From contig JALCLA010000004.1 in NCBI GenBank assembly GCA_022647565.1, forward strand, positions 162,344 through 226,343: a DNA stretch of 64,000 nucleotides. Direction: 5' to 3'. The DNA comes from Chiayiivirga sp. GTDB lineage: Bacteria; Pseudomonadota; Gammaproteobacteria; Xanthomonadales; Xanthomonadaceae. The position numbers and the translations under genes were made by a program. Position 1 is the first letter of the stretch. Every line of letters starts with the position of its first letter. The notes under the pieces are model-generated. The model saw only the letters and a program-made list of their open reading frames with translations, ran no database searches and was not told the origin of the DNA. Positions 47,871-56,427 of the stretch are shown here, piece after piece.

Positions 47871-48073
47871 GTGCTGCTCTCCAGGTATCTGACCATATGG
47901 GCAACGATACGCCACTGGGCACGCAATCCTGACACCCGGCGGAAGTTTCTCCCTGGCGCGGGCCTCCGGTCGCTGCCCATTCCCCGGTACGAGAGGTCGT
48001 GGTCCGCGACACGCTTGATTCGCTGCTCGCTCGCGCCAGCGGCTGGAACAGCAACGCCAGCGCAACGGGACAT

Positions 48074-48365
48074 TCACGGTGCCGTGGAAGCCAGCCTTAC
48101 ACCCGAAAGTCCGTCGACCCTCAGAGCAGCGTCGCTGCAGGCGCCTAACCGAACGATCCGCCCGCCCCAGGTTGCATCACTGATGAAGGTTCCCGTGATT
48201 TCGACCACCTTTCCGTCGAAGTCCGCGGCATGATCGCGAAGATCATCGTAGCCACTCAATGAGATACAGCGTGTCGTGTTCCCGTTAGCGTGGTCGGCTG
48301 GCGTAGCCCAAAGATTCCAGTCTTCATGGCGCATGGATACCCAGCCTCGCAATGTCACGACCTTT
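48074..48365 (-). pseudogene. Hypothetical protein, 5' end removed by IS91 copy 3
   Basis: About 95 residues remain, including SMRHEDWNLWATPADHANGN and FDGKVVEITGTFISDATW, ending LSGVRLASTAP. The frame runs into the IS91 constant end at 48366, so the N-terminus with any signal peptide is lost. The GKVVEITGTF strand suggests an OB-like small domain, but no family was recognised. Its 3' end lies about 200 bp upstream of the propeller gene start on the same strand. Confidence 0.5.
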
Positions 48366-49549
48366 GGGTATAGGAAATTCAACCGCCCTTTTCGCCCAGT
48401 CTGCGCGGTAGCCGGAGGCGGCGCAAGCGGCCGTTTGCGCTGATGCGCGGGGTCAGGCGGGAGATTTCGACGCTGCACGCGGCGTTCCGCGTCGTGGTTG
48501 GCGGCCTGGTACGGCCGTTTTCCGGACTCGGGCCGAGCGCCGCCCTGCGGGCGCGGGGCCGCATCGTGATGTCATCGGGTTTCGCGTCGGCGGTGAAGCC
48601 GACGCCGCGATCACGCCGCCGCTGGCGGTCCGCGGACCTCGGGCCGGTAGTGCGCCTGCGGCAGTGCGCCGTGTTTCGCGAAGTGGTCGAGGATCTGTTT
48701 GATCGCGTGCGGCTCTTCCACCGCCGCGACGATCTTCACCGCGCCGCCGCAGTGTTGGCAGGTTTGCACATCGATGCCAAACACGCGCTTGAGGCGCTGC
48801 GCCCAGCTCATGGCGCGGCGTTTTTCCTCGGGCGTGCGGTCGTCCGCATGATCGGTGTCCGTCGTCTTGCCGCCTTTGCCGCGATGCGCGGCGGTGAGCT
48901 GCGCCCGCAGGTTAGCGTTCGGGGCGAAAATCCCATGAAATCGCGTGAGATGCGCGCGCGGCGGTGGGACCAGCGCGGCCAGTTTGGCGATGAACTCGAT
49001 CGGCTCGAACTCGACATGGGTCGTGCCATTGCGCCACGGCGTCTTGAGCTGATAGCGCACCCTGCCCTGCGGCGAGATCGACAGCCGCCGCTCGCTGATC
49101 GCCGGGCGCGTGATGTAGCGGCACAGTTTCTCCAGCTTGGCGCGTTCGTGCGCCTGCGCGGCCACGCCCGCGTGCAGCGAAAACCCGCCCACCCGACCGG
49201 CATCGCCATCGAGCGAACCCGCGTCGCCGGGCAGGGTGTGCAGCGTCGCCACCTTTTGCCCGGCGCGTTGGCCGGTGGCGATGCGATAGGTGATCGAACT
49301 CATGCGCACGGCATCGAGGCCGTCATCGCGTTCGGCGCGCTCGCTCAGGAACACCGATTCGGCTTCGCCTTCCAGCCAGCCGCGCTTGGCCAGATGACGC
49401 AACACGCGCCGCGCGATGGTGTCCGCAAGCCCGGTCAGTTGCGCGGACGTGGGCGCGCGGGCGCGGTGCAGGCGCGGCTTGATCCTGTCACCGTTCGACG
49501 CAGTGCGTTCTTCATACACGCCGTCCAGCCACAGCATGTGCAGGTGCAC
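48366..49549 (-). mobile_element. IS91-family element, copy 3 (5'-truncated)
   Basis: It matches copy 1 (offset 12096 bp), with the same internal junction at the HUH motif. The constant end GGGTATAGG begins at 48366. The other side continues into the adaptor and sigma gene copies, so it transposed with its flank. Confidence 0.88.
48611..49549 (-). pseudogene. IS91 transposase, N-terminally truncated (copy 3)
   Basis: It is identical in reading to the copy 1 remnant: HUH motif to C-terminus present, N-terminal zinc finger missing. A trans-acting transposase from a complete copy would be required to move it. Confidence 0.85.
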
Positions 49550-49997
49550 GTGTGAGTTTCTGGCGTTCGCTGGCGATGCGCTGGCGCTGCACTTCCACTT
49601 CCAGTTCCTGCAGCGTGGCGCGTTCCCGTTCCAGTTCATTGGCCAGTTCGGGCGAGTCGATCAGCGCGAGCGGATCGCCCTGCTTCACCGTTTCGCCGGC
49701 GCGGGTCTTGAGCGTGACGGTGCCGGCCACCGGCGCATACAGCGTGGGGCTGACGGCGGCGACGACGCGGCCCTGCACGGACACGTCGCGCAGCAGGTCG
49801 CCGCGTTCGACCGTGGCGAACCGCAGGCGCTCGGCCGAGACGGAACGCTCGGCACCGAACCAGCGTCCGAGCGTGGGCAGCGCGAACAACAGCAGCAGGA
49901 CTGCAAGCGCCGCGGCACCGATGAGGACGTAGCGGCGCGTCTTCGCGGCCGGCGTGGCCTGGATGACGCGGTCTTGGGCGGAGGTGTCGCGGATCAT
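49550..49997 (-). pseudogene. Adaptor (HlyD/MFP) N-terminal fragment, second copy
   Basis: This is the duplicate of the fragment at 37454-37901, with the same start (MIRDTSAQDRV) and the same IS91 junction. Confidence 0.75.
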
Positions 49998-50271
49998 GGG
50001 GCAGTCCAGCAGAAGTCGGACTTCGATATGCGAAGACCATGCCATTCCCAACATGACTTAAAATCAATGGCTTGCATACGATTTCCCGCCCGCCGCCGCT
50101 GTCCGGCCGTCCGCCGGACAGGCGATCGGCGGCGGCGGACAGCGGCAAGGCATCCACGCCGATGCCATGCCCGGGGAAGGAGTTTTCCGCGGCTGTGATA
50201 TTTCCCCCCGCCACGACGAATAACCTTCGCAACGGATCGATCCCCGATCCGCGCGCCCCACCGGAACCGCC

Positions 50272-50629
50272 GTGCCCGCACTCCCGCCGCAGGACCGCTT
50301 CGTTGCCGAGCTCGAACGGCACAAACCGATCCTCTACAAGATCGCCAGCGCGTACTGCGCGCGACGTGAAGACCGCGGCGACCTGATCCAGGACATCGTG
50401 ATCGAGTTGTGGCGCGCATACGAGCGCTTCGACGGGCGCGCCAGCTTCTCCACGTGGATGCATCGCATCGCGGTCAACGTGGCGATCTCGTTCTACCGCG
50501 GCGAGAGCCGGCGCATCCGCGACGCGCTGCCGATCGAGGACTTCGCGCTCGATCTCGCCGCCGCGGACCGCGTCATGGACGCCGCCGGCGACGACGTGCT
50601 CGCACTGCGCCAACTCATCGCGCAGCTGG
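50272..50629 (+). pseudogene. ECF sigma factor, C-terminally truncated copy
   Basis: This is the duplicate of the first 119 codons of the sigma gene at 38176. Region 2 is complete, but region 4, which contacts the -35 element, is absent. The frame continues 76 codons into unrelated DNA. A region-2-only product is unlikely to work as a sigma factor. Confidence 0.85.
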
Positions 50630-50881
50630 GCGTGCTTCGGATTCAACCTGCTCGGCCTGCTCGGCGCAACGACGACCGTCGTGCTGTTCGCCGGCGCGAC
50701 GATAGCCAGTATCGTCATCGGCGTGCGCTTCCGACGCTCGCCCGAACGGTTTGCGGCGCGTGCCGAAGCGGCGCTCAGCTTCGGGGTCGCACGTCAGGCT
50801 CGAGAACTCGCCCGCCGCTTCCTCGGGCAAGCGCCGGCTCGTCATGGGATCGGGGATAGCCCAGGGAGCTGCGAACGATGA
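50630..50881 (+). pseudogene. C-terminal fragment of a membrane protein
   Basis: Right after the duplication end a frame reads CFGFNLLGLLGATTTVVLFA, then GATIASIVIGVRFRRSPERF, and stops at 50881. It holds one membrane segment followed by a basic tail. The N-terminus was lost at the junction. Its stop overlaps the next gene's ATG (ATGA), showing that it was once cotranslated with the 2H phosphoesterase gene. Confidence 0.5.
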
Positions 50882-51381
50882 GACGTCAGTTGACGCTGTT
50901 TCTTCCGGAAGACGCCCGTTCCGTCGTGGAGCGTGTCAGGAAGCGGCTGGACCCGGTGCAGTACGCCCTGATCCGGGCGCATGTGACCTTGTGTCGGGAT
51001 GACGAGCTATCGCCATGGCCGATGATTCGGGATCGACTGCGGTCGCTGAGCGCGCCGTCAATCACTCTGCAGTTCGGAAGACCACGGGTCCTCTCCGACG
51101 GCTGTGTCTTGCTTCGTGCAACCGAGGGTTGCGCAGCCTATCAGGATCTGAGGACGTCCATCCTCGGACCGGGCGCGAAGTCCCAGGGAGCTCACATCAC
51201 CCTGTTGCATCCGAGGAACGCGTCGAGCGCGGTCTTCGTTCTTGAGGACATCGCCGCCGCGCTCCCTTCCCTCAGCGTGACGTTTCATGCGATCACCCTG
51301 ATCGAACAGGAGGAAGTCGCGCCGTGGCAGGCCCGACGCTCGTATGCGCTGCAGCCTGAACTCGCGCGCGCATCCCGATAG
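50878..51381 (+). CDS. 2H phosphoesterase (2'-5' RNA ligase-like) protein
   Basis: The 167-residue protein has the two HxT motifs of the 2H superfamily: H35-V-T37 in IRAHVTLCRD and H106-I-T108 in GAHITLLHP, about 70 residues apart as usual. Members hydrolyse cyclic phosphodiester bonds in RNA or nucleotides; ThpR-like proteins also ligate 2'-5' RNA. It starts at 50878, overlapping the stop of a truncated membrane-protein gene. Confidence 0.85.
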   Translation: MRRQLTLFLPEDARSVVERVRKRLDPVQYALIRAHVTLCRDDELSPWPMIRDRLRSLSAPSITLQFGRPRVLSDGCVLLRATEGCAAYQDLRTSILGPGAKSQGAHITLLHPRNASSAVFVLEDIAAALPSLSVTFHAITLIEQEEVAPWQARRSYALQPELARASR

Positions 51382-51447
51382 CGCGGATCGAGAACACCTC
51401 ACGTCAGGACGATGCCTCCCGTTCCTTACTCATCCCTTGGAAACGTC

Positions 51448-51894
51448 ATGCCAGCCACGTCCTCGTACCTGGAGCCCTCGCAGGAACTCGCCCGCCTGTT
51501 CTTCTCGAGAATGATCGACGGACCGGTCGTCATGTTGAATCTGATGCGCTTTCGATCCGTTGCCGATTATTCGGCCTATCCCGCGATCGCACCGCCGGAC
51601 CCGATTTCGGGCGAGGCGGCGTACCGGCGCTATGTCGCCCACACACGTCCGTTTCTCGAGCGTTCGGGCGGAAAGGTCCTTTTCGATGGGCGGGGAGGTC
51701 ATTTTCTCATCGGGCCAGACGACGAGCGCTGGGACGCGGCCCTGTTGGTCCTTCAGGCGAGTGCCGCCTCGTTCCTGGCGTTCGCCTCGAATCCGGACTA
51801 TCTCTCCGGCATCGGGCATCGCGTGGCGGCTCTGGAGGATTCGAGACTTCTTCCATTGGTTGCAGCGCCGGGCTGGCTCCCGGCAAACACGTGA
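51448..51894 (+). CDS. DUF1330 family protein
   Basis: The 148-residue protein contains GPVVMLNLMRFRSVADYSAY, then YRRYVAHTRPFLERSGGKVL, and ends with a ferredoxin-like strand pair (FLAFASNPDYLSGIGHRVAA), matching DUF1330-type dimeric alpha/beta barrels of unknown function. An in-frame ATG at 51412 would add 12 residues; 51448 is preferred for its GGAAA ribosome-binding site. The following 240 bp (51895-52135) show no gene. Confidence 0.7.
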   Translation: MPATSSYLEPSQELARLFFSRMIDGPVVMLNLMRFRSVADYSAYPAIAPPDPISGEAAYRRYVAHTRPFLERSGGKVLFDGRGGHFLIGPDDERWDAALLVLQASAASFLAFASNPDYLSGIGHRVAALEDSRLLPLVAAPGWLPANT

Positions 51895-52135
51895 GCAACC
51901 GGATGCCGAGACGCGATCCCACCCCAGCGCGACGAGATGGCGAGAAACGAAATGGGCACGAGTCACGGATGTCCGATCGCCATCCTCTGCCTTGCCAGGA
52001 GCTCCAGTTCACACGCCTGAACCGATCGTTCTCGAACCCTTCTCTCGGTAGGGCTCGGTACGCATCGGGCGTAGTCGATCACCGGGCATCCCCTGCCTGC
52101 CATTGGGTTCACACTTTCCACTCGAAGGCCAAGAC

Positions 52136-52549
52136 ATGAATCATGCAAAGCCGTACCGATCGCTCCACGTGGCATTCCTCCTGTGCTTCGTGTGCACGGC
52201 CATCGCGATGGAAAACGTCACGGTCGATGCCGAAACGCGGGAGTTCCTGCTGGCGTCGGCGGCGTCGGACTTCACTGTTAGTGAAGGGAATCGCCGGGTT
52301 GAAGTTCGCGACGTTCATCTTCGCTACCAGGAGGGCGACGACGGCACGATGTACTTCATGCTCTGCGGGCAGTTTCAGTCGACGGGCGAGGGGCGGATCC
52401 GAGGGTGGAGCGACTTCGCAACGATCAAGACGGAAGGCTATGAGCAGTGGCTCGGATCGCAGGCGAAGTCACACTGTCTGGAGGCAAAGCGCGCGCGCAC
52501 GACAGCGGACCTTTCGGCCGAGCTGAACGCCCGATTGCCCGCGAGGTAA
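52136..52549 (+). CDS. Small secreted hypothetical protein
   Basis: The 137-residue protein has a signal peptide (SLHVAFLLCFVCTAIAM, cleavage near residue 25) and a mature part of mixed strands (VRDVHLRYQEGDDGTMYFML) with two Cys. No family was recognised. The 215 bp after it (52550-52765) show no supported gene. Confidence 0.6.
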   Translation: MNHAKPYRSLHVAFLLCFVCTAIAMENVTVDAETREFLLASAASDFTVSEGNRRVEVRDVHLRYQEGDDGTMYFMLCGQFQSTGEGRIRGWSDFATIKTEGYEQWLGSQAKSHCLEAKRARTTADLSAELNARLPAR

Positions 52550-52765
52550 CGGCGTGCGATCGGGTAGCCGACTCGCGTAATGGGTGCGGAACTCCTCGCA
52601 TTGCGCGGCATCCAGTCGGGGCCTGGGCGGTCAAGCCTGCGTCGTGCCGGGACTTCCGCGTCGGGCATGCGGCGCATACCGATACCGCACGGCCGATGAT
52701 TGCCGATATACCGATGGGCAACGCCGTTGCGCCGCCGCCCAGTATCACGATACGCAAACGAAGGC

Positions 52766-53149
52766 ATGGACATGATGAAAATCCAGTACATCAATGTGTT
52801 CGTCAGCGACCTGGCCGTCGCGACGCGCTTTTACTCAGAGGTGCTTGGCCTGACGCTCCAGTTTTCCTCGCCACAGCACCGCTTTGCCGCGTTCTCCGCG
52901 GGCGGCACAAGGTTGGGAATTGCTGTGCCGGATGCGGGACAAGAGGGTCTTGTTGGACGCCATACGGGCGTGGGGTTCTGCGTTTCCGATCTGACCTTGG
53001 AGCATTCCCGGATGGCGGCGTTGGGCGTGCATTTCTCGATGTCTCCGGCGAGGCAGCCTTGGGGAGGGTTCATGGCGATGTTCGAAGACCCGGACCGCAA
53101 CGTCTTCTATCTGGATCAGGATGATCTCGTCGCCGGGTCGGGTCGGTAG
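52766..53149 (+). CDS. VOC (glyoxalase/bleomycin resistance) family protein
   Basis: The 127-residue protein shows the VOC fold repeats: IQYINVFVSDLAVATRFYSE, then VLGL, and later GVGFCVSDLTLEHSRM and FMAMFEDPDRNVFYLDQ. Members are metal-dependent lyases, dioxygenases or binding proteins; the His/Glu metal set is not complete at the usual first position, so activity cannot be predicted. ATGs at 52766, 52772 and 52775 are all possible. Confidence 0.8.
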   Translation: MDMMKIQYINVFVSDLAVATRFYSEVLGLTLQFSSPQHRFAAFSAGGTRLGIAVPDAGQEGLVGRHTGVGFCVSDLTLEHSRMAALGVHFSMSPARQPWGGFMAMFEDPDRNVFYLDQDDLVAGSGR

Positions 53150-53223
53150 ACCCGATTCCGTCGGGCTGCAACGGTGTATCCGCATCGACACGCGCATCCC
53201 ACGGGTTGAGCGGGTGCCATTCG

Positions 53224-55193
53224 GGGTATAGGAAATTCAACCGCCCTTTTCGCCCAGTCTGCGCGGTAGCCGGAGGCGGCGCAAGCGGCCGTTTGCGCTG
53301 ATGCGCGGGGTCAGGCGGGAGATTTCGACGCTGCACGCGGCGTTCCGCGTCGTGGTTGGCGGCCTGGTACGGCCGTTTTCCGGACTCGGGCCGAGCGCCG
53401 CCCTGCGGGCGCGGGGCCGCATCGTGATGTCATCGGGTTTCGCGTCGGCGGTGAAGCCGACGCCGCGATCACGCCGCCGCTGGCGGTCCGCGGACCTCGG
53501 GCCGGTAGTGCGCCTGCGGCAGTGCGCCGTGTTTCGCGAAGTGGTCGAGGATCTGTTTGATCGCGTGCGGCTCTTCCACCGCCGCGACGATCTTCACCGC
53601 GCCGCCGCAGTGTTGGCAGGTTTGCACATCGATGCCAAACACGCGCTTGAGGCGCTGCGCCCAGCTCATGGCGCGGCGTTTTTCCTCGGGCGTGCGGTCG
53701 TCCGCATGATCGGTGTCCGTCGTCTTGCCGCCTTTGCCGCGATGCGCGGCGGTGAGCTGCGCCCGCAGGTTAGCGTTCGGGGCGAAAATCCCATGAAATC
53801 GCGTGAGATGCGCGCGCGGCGGTGGGACCAGCGCGGCCAGTTTGGCGATGAACTCGATCGGCTCGAACTCGACATGGGTCGTGCCATTGCGCCACGGCGT
53901 CTTGAGCTGATAGCGCACCCTGCCCTGCGGCGAGATCGACAGCCGCCGCTCGCTGATCGCCGGGCGCGTGATGTAGCGGCACAGTTTCTCCAGCTTGGCG
54001 CGTTCGTGCGCCTGCGCGGCCACGCCCGCGTGCAGCGAAAACCCGCCCACCCGACCGGCATCGCCATCGAGCGAACCCGCGTCGCCGGGCAGGGTGTGCA
54101 GCGTCGCCACCTTTTGCCCGGCGCGTTGGCCGGTGGCGATGCGATAGGTGATCGAACTCATGCGCACGGCATCGAGGCCGTCATCGCGTTCGGCGCGCTC
54201 GCTCAGGAACACCGATTCGGCTTCGCCTTCCAGCCAGCCGCGCTTGGCCAGATGACGCAACACGCGCCGCGCGATGGTGTCCGCAAGCCCGGTCAGTTGC
54301 GCGGACGTGGGCGCGCGGGCGCGGTGCAGGCGCGGCTTGATCCTGTCACCGTTCGACGCAGTGCGTTCTTCATACACGCCGTCCAGCCACAGCATGTGCA
54401 GGTGCACGTTGAGGTTGAGCGCGCTGCCGAAACGCTGGATCAGCGTCACCGCGCCGCTGCGCGCCGCGCGGCGTTCCACCCCGGCCTGATCGGCCAGCCA
54501 GCCCGCGATCGCGCGCTGCACGAGGCCCAGCACCGGGCCCAAGGCCTCGGGTTGGCTGGCGAACAGGAAGCGCAGCGGATACGGAAAGCTCAGCACCCAC
54601 TGCCGCACCGGACGTTCGCCGAACACCTCTTCCACCAGATGCCGCGCGCTTTCGGCCATGCGCCGCGCGCCGCAGCTCGGGCACAGGCCGCGCTTCTTGC
54701 ACGAGAACGCGACCAGCCGTTCCGCATGGCACTGTTCGCACACCACACGCAGGAAGCCGTGCTCCAGCACGCCGCAACGCAGATACTCATCGAACTCGGC
54801 GCGCACGTAGTCCGGCACGGGACGGTCGTGCGCGGCTTGGCGTTCGAGGAACTCCGGGTAATGCGCCTGCACCAGCGCGTACAGCAGCGTGCGCTCGGGC
54901 GCGTGGCGGGCGTAACGCGATGCGGGCGACGCCGCGTCCGCTCCATCCGGCGCCGTCCACCGCACCGCCGCGGCGAGAGCCGGCATGGAACGGGCCTGGG
55001 CAGGGTCGGCTGCACAGGGTTGCGGCCGGCGTCATCGACGCGCATCGGCGGATTGCGGACCGACGGATGCGACATCGCCGCGATGCCGGGTGCGACATCT
55101 CCCAGTCGCGCCGCCCGCCCCGCCCGCTTGCGTCCCCCCGCCCCGCGCCGCCATCCTGCGCGCCTGCATTCGCCCGGAACTCTGCTTCGCTCC
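53224..55193 (-). mobile_element. IS91-family element, copy 4 (complete transposase)
   Basis: It matches copy 2 (offset 11891). The constant end begins at 53224, 74 bp after the VOC gene stop. The other side continues into a 290-bp copy of the parE 5' end instead of stopping at the IS end. Confidence 0.85.
53469..54986 (-). CDS. IS91-family HUH transposase (complete, copy 4)
   Basis: The 505-residue protein is identical in translation to that of copy 2, with zinc finger, H195-x-H197 and Tyr338 intact, so it should be active and able to mobilise the truncated copies in trans. Confidence 0.93.
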   Translation of the reverse strand: MPALAAAVRWTAPDGADAASPASRYARHAPERTLLYALVQAHYPEFLERQAAHDRPVPDYVRAEFDEYLRCGVLEHGFLRVVCEQCHAERLVAFSCKKRGLCPSCGARRMAESARHLVEEVFGERPVRQWVLSFPYPLRFLFASQPEALGPVLGLVQRAIAGWLADQAGVERRAARSGAVTLIQRFGSALNLNVHLHMLWLDGVYEERTASNGDRIKPRLHRARAPTSAQLTGLADTIARRVLRHLAKRGWLEGEAESVFLSERAERDDGLDAVRMSSITYRIATGQRAGQKVATLHTLPGDAGSLDGDAGRVGGFSLHAGVAAQAHERAKLEKLCRYITRPAISERRLSISPQGRVRYQLKTPWRNGTTHVEFEPIEFIAKLAALVPPPRAHLTRFHGIFAPNANLRAQLTAAHRGKGGKTTDTDHADDRTPEEKRRAMSWAQRLKRVFGIDVQTCQHCGGAVKIVAAVEEPHAIKQILDHFAKHGALPQAHYRPEVRGPPAAA

Positions 55194-55485
55194 ATGAACA
55201 CGCGCTACAACGCCGCCGACATCGAAGTCCTCTCCGGCCTGGAACCGGTCAAGCGCCGTCCCGGCATGTACACCGACACCGCGCGCCCCAATCATCTGGC
55301 GCAGGAAGTGATCGACAACTCGGTGGACGAAGCCCTGGCCGGGCACGCCAAGCAGATCGACGTGATCCTGCACGCGGACGGCAGTTGCGAAGTGGGCGAC
55401 GACGGCCGCGGCATGCCGGTCGACATCCACCCGGACGAGAAGATTCCCGGCGTCGAACTGATCCTCACCCGCCTGCACGCGGGCG
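55194..55485 (+). pseudogene. parE 5' fragment carried by IS91 copy 4
   Basis: The first 97 codons of parE are present, including the VIDNSVDEALAG and DDGRGMPVDIH parts of the ATP site, but the GHKL domain is incomplete and all later domains are missing. The frame adds about ten foreign codons (EISWPGWRTL) before a stop. One codon differs from the complete gene (Ile to Val). Confidence 0.9.
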
Positions 55486-56055
55486 AAATCTCGTGGCCGG
55501 GCTGGCGCACCTTGTAGCTGAGTTCTTCGTCGCCGTCATCGGAATGCACGCTGAGGCTGATCGAGGTGTCGCGACTGTTGGCGACGGTGGTGACGGCAAG
55601 CCCCGGCAGCAACACGAGGACAGCGAGGACGATGCTGATCGCCAGGCGACGTTTGACGGAAGACACGGGAGTGGAGGGCATGGCGGATTCCTCAAGCAAA
55701 CGGTGAACACGGCGCACGACGGCGCCGCCATTGCCGGCCATGGCGACGGCGAGCGTGGGCGGGCGTGGAGCGGAACGGTGTTGCGTGGCAGCGATGCAGG
55801 TGGCGAGGCACTCGGCCAGGGGACGGCCGTCGCCGAGCACGGCAGCGGCCTGGCTGTCGCAGGCATCCTCGGCGAGGGCATCGAGGCGGCGGCGCGCGAT
55901 CCATGCCAGCGGGTGGAAACACAGCGGCAGGAGGGCGAGCCGATGCGCGATGCGCCAGCGCGGATCGCGGCGTTGCAGATGCGCGAATTCGTGTGCGAGC
56001 AGGGCCTGCTGCTGGCGCGGCCGCAATGCTTCGCTCCATGCCGGCAGCAGCAGGA
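55486..56055 (-). pseudogene. M56 (BlaR1-type) metallopeptidase fragment
   Basis: A minus-strand frame open at both ends reads LPAWSEALRPRQQQALLAHE, then FAHLQRRDPRWRIAHRLALL with the HExxH zinc motif. It continues EDACDSQAAAVLGDG and a later membrane segment (LAISIVLAVLVLLPGLAV). This is the central part of M56 peptidases such as BlaR1/MecR1-like sensors. The N-terminal helices are cut at the cytochrome c gene stop (56056), and the C-terminal domain is cut by the IS91 copy 4 flank at 55485. Confidence 0.8.
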
Positions 56056-56427
56056 CTAGCTCCTGTTCTGCTGTTCGAGGAAGCAGATGATGTTTTGCCG
56101 ATCGTCCTGCTTGCGCAGGCCGCCAAACGCCATCGCGGTACCCGGCAGGAAATTCATCGGGCCGCTCAGGAAGGCATCGAGCTTTTCCGCGTTCCAGGTG
56201 AAGCCGGCCTGCTCCAGGGTCGGCGTGTAGCCAAAGCCCTGCGCCGTACCGACCTTGCGGCCATACACGTCATGCAGACGCGGACCGACCTTGTGCTCCG
56301 CCAGCGAATGGCAGGCGGTGCACTTGGACTCGAACAGCTTTTGGCCGGCCGCGGCATCGCAAGCCGCCGCGGCCGTGCCGGAGATGGCGCAGAGGCCAAG
56401 GGCGAGAAGGAAACCAAGCTGCTTCAT
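56056..56427 (-). CDS. Class I c-type cytochrome, partner of the flavin amine oxidase
   Basis: The 123-residue periplasmic protein has a signal peptide (MKQLGFLLALGLCAISGTAA) and one haem site CTACH near residue 41. GPRLHDVYGRKVG and the axial Met in PGTAMAFGG complete the small class I cytochrome pattern. Its ATG overlaps the stop of the upstream flavin oxidase gene (ATGA), so the two are translationally coupled. In the nicotine-degrading NicA2 system a comparable cytochrome (CycN) takes the electrons from the flavin; the same role is inferred here. Confidence 0.9.
   Translation of the reverse strand: MKQLGFLLALGLCAISGTAAAACDAAAGQKLFESKCTACHSLAEHKVGPRLHDVYGRKVGTAQGFGYTPTLEQAGFTWNAEKLDAFLSGPMNFLPGTAMAFGGLRKQDDRQNIICFLEQQNRS

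Larger units (their letters stand above)
48366..50629. repeat. 2.26-kb duplicated segment A, copy at 48.4 kb
   Basis: This is the second copy of segment A. It ends abruptly inside the ECF sigma gene at 50629 and joins unrelated DNA, the expected mark of an aberrant rolling-circle stop. Confidence 0.9.
53224..55485. repeat. 2.26-kb duplicated segment B, copy at 53.2 kb
   Basis: This is the second copy of segment B, ending at 55485 inside parE codon 97, where it joins a peptidase gene fragment. Three differences from the other copy are all in its last 34 bp. Confidence 0.88.

Noticed and set aside
46122..48233. A 703-residue plus-strand frame opposite the propeller gene
   Set aside because: It has no start context or domain, and the minus strand has a signal peptide and regular LWRSDGT repeats.
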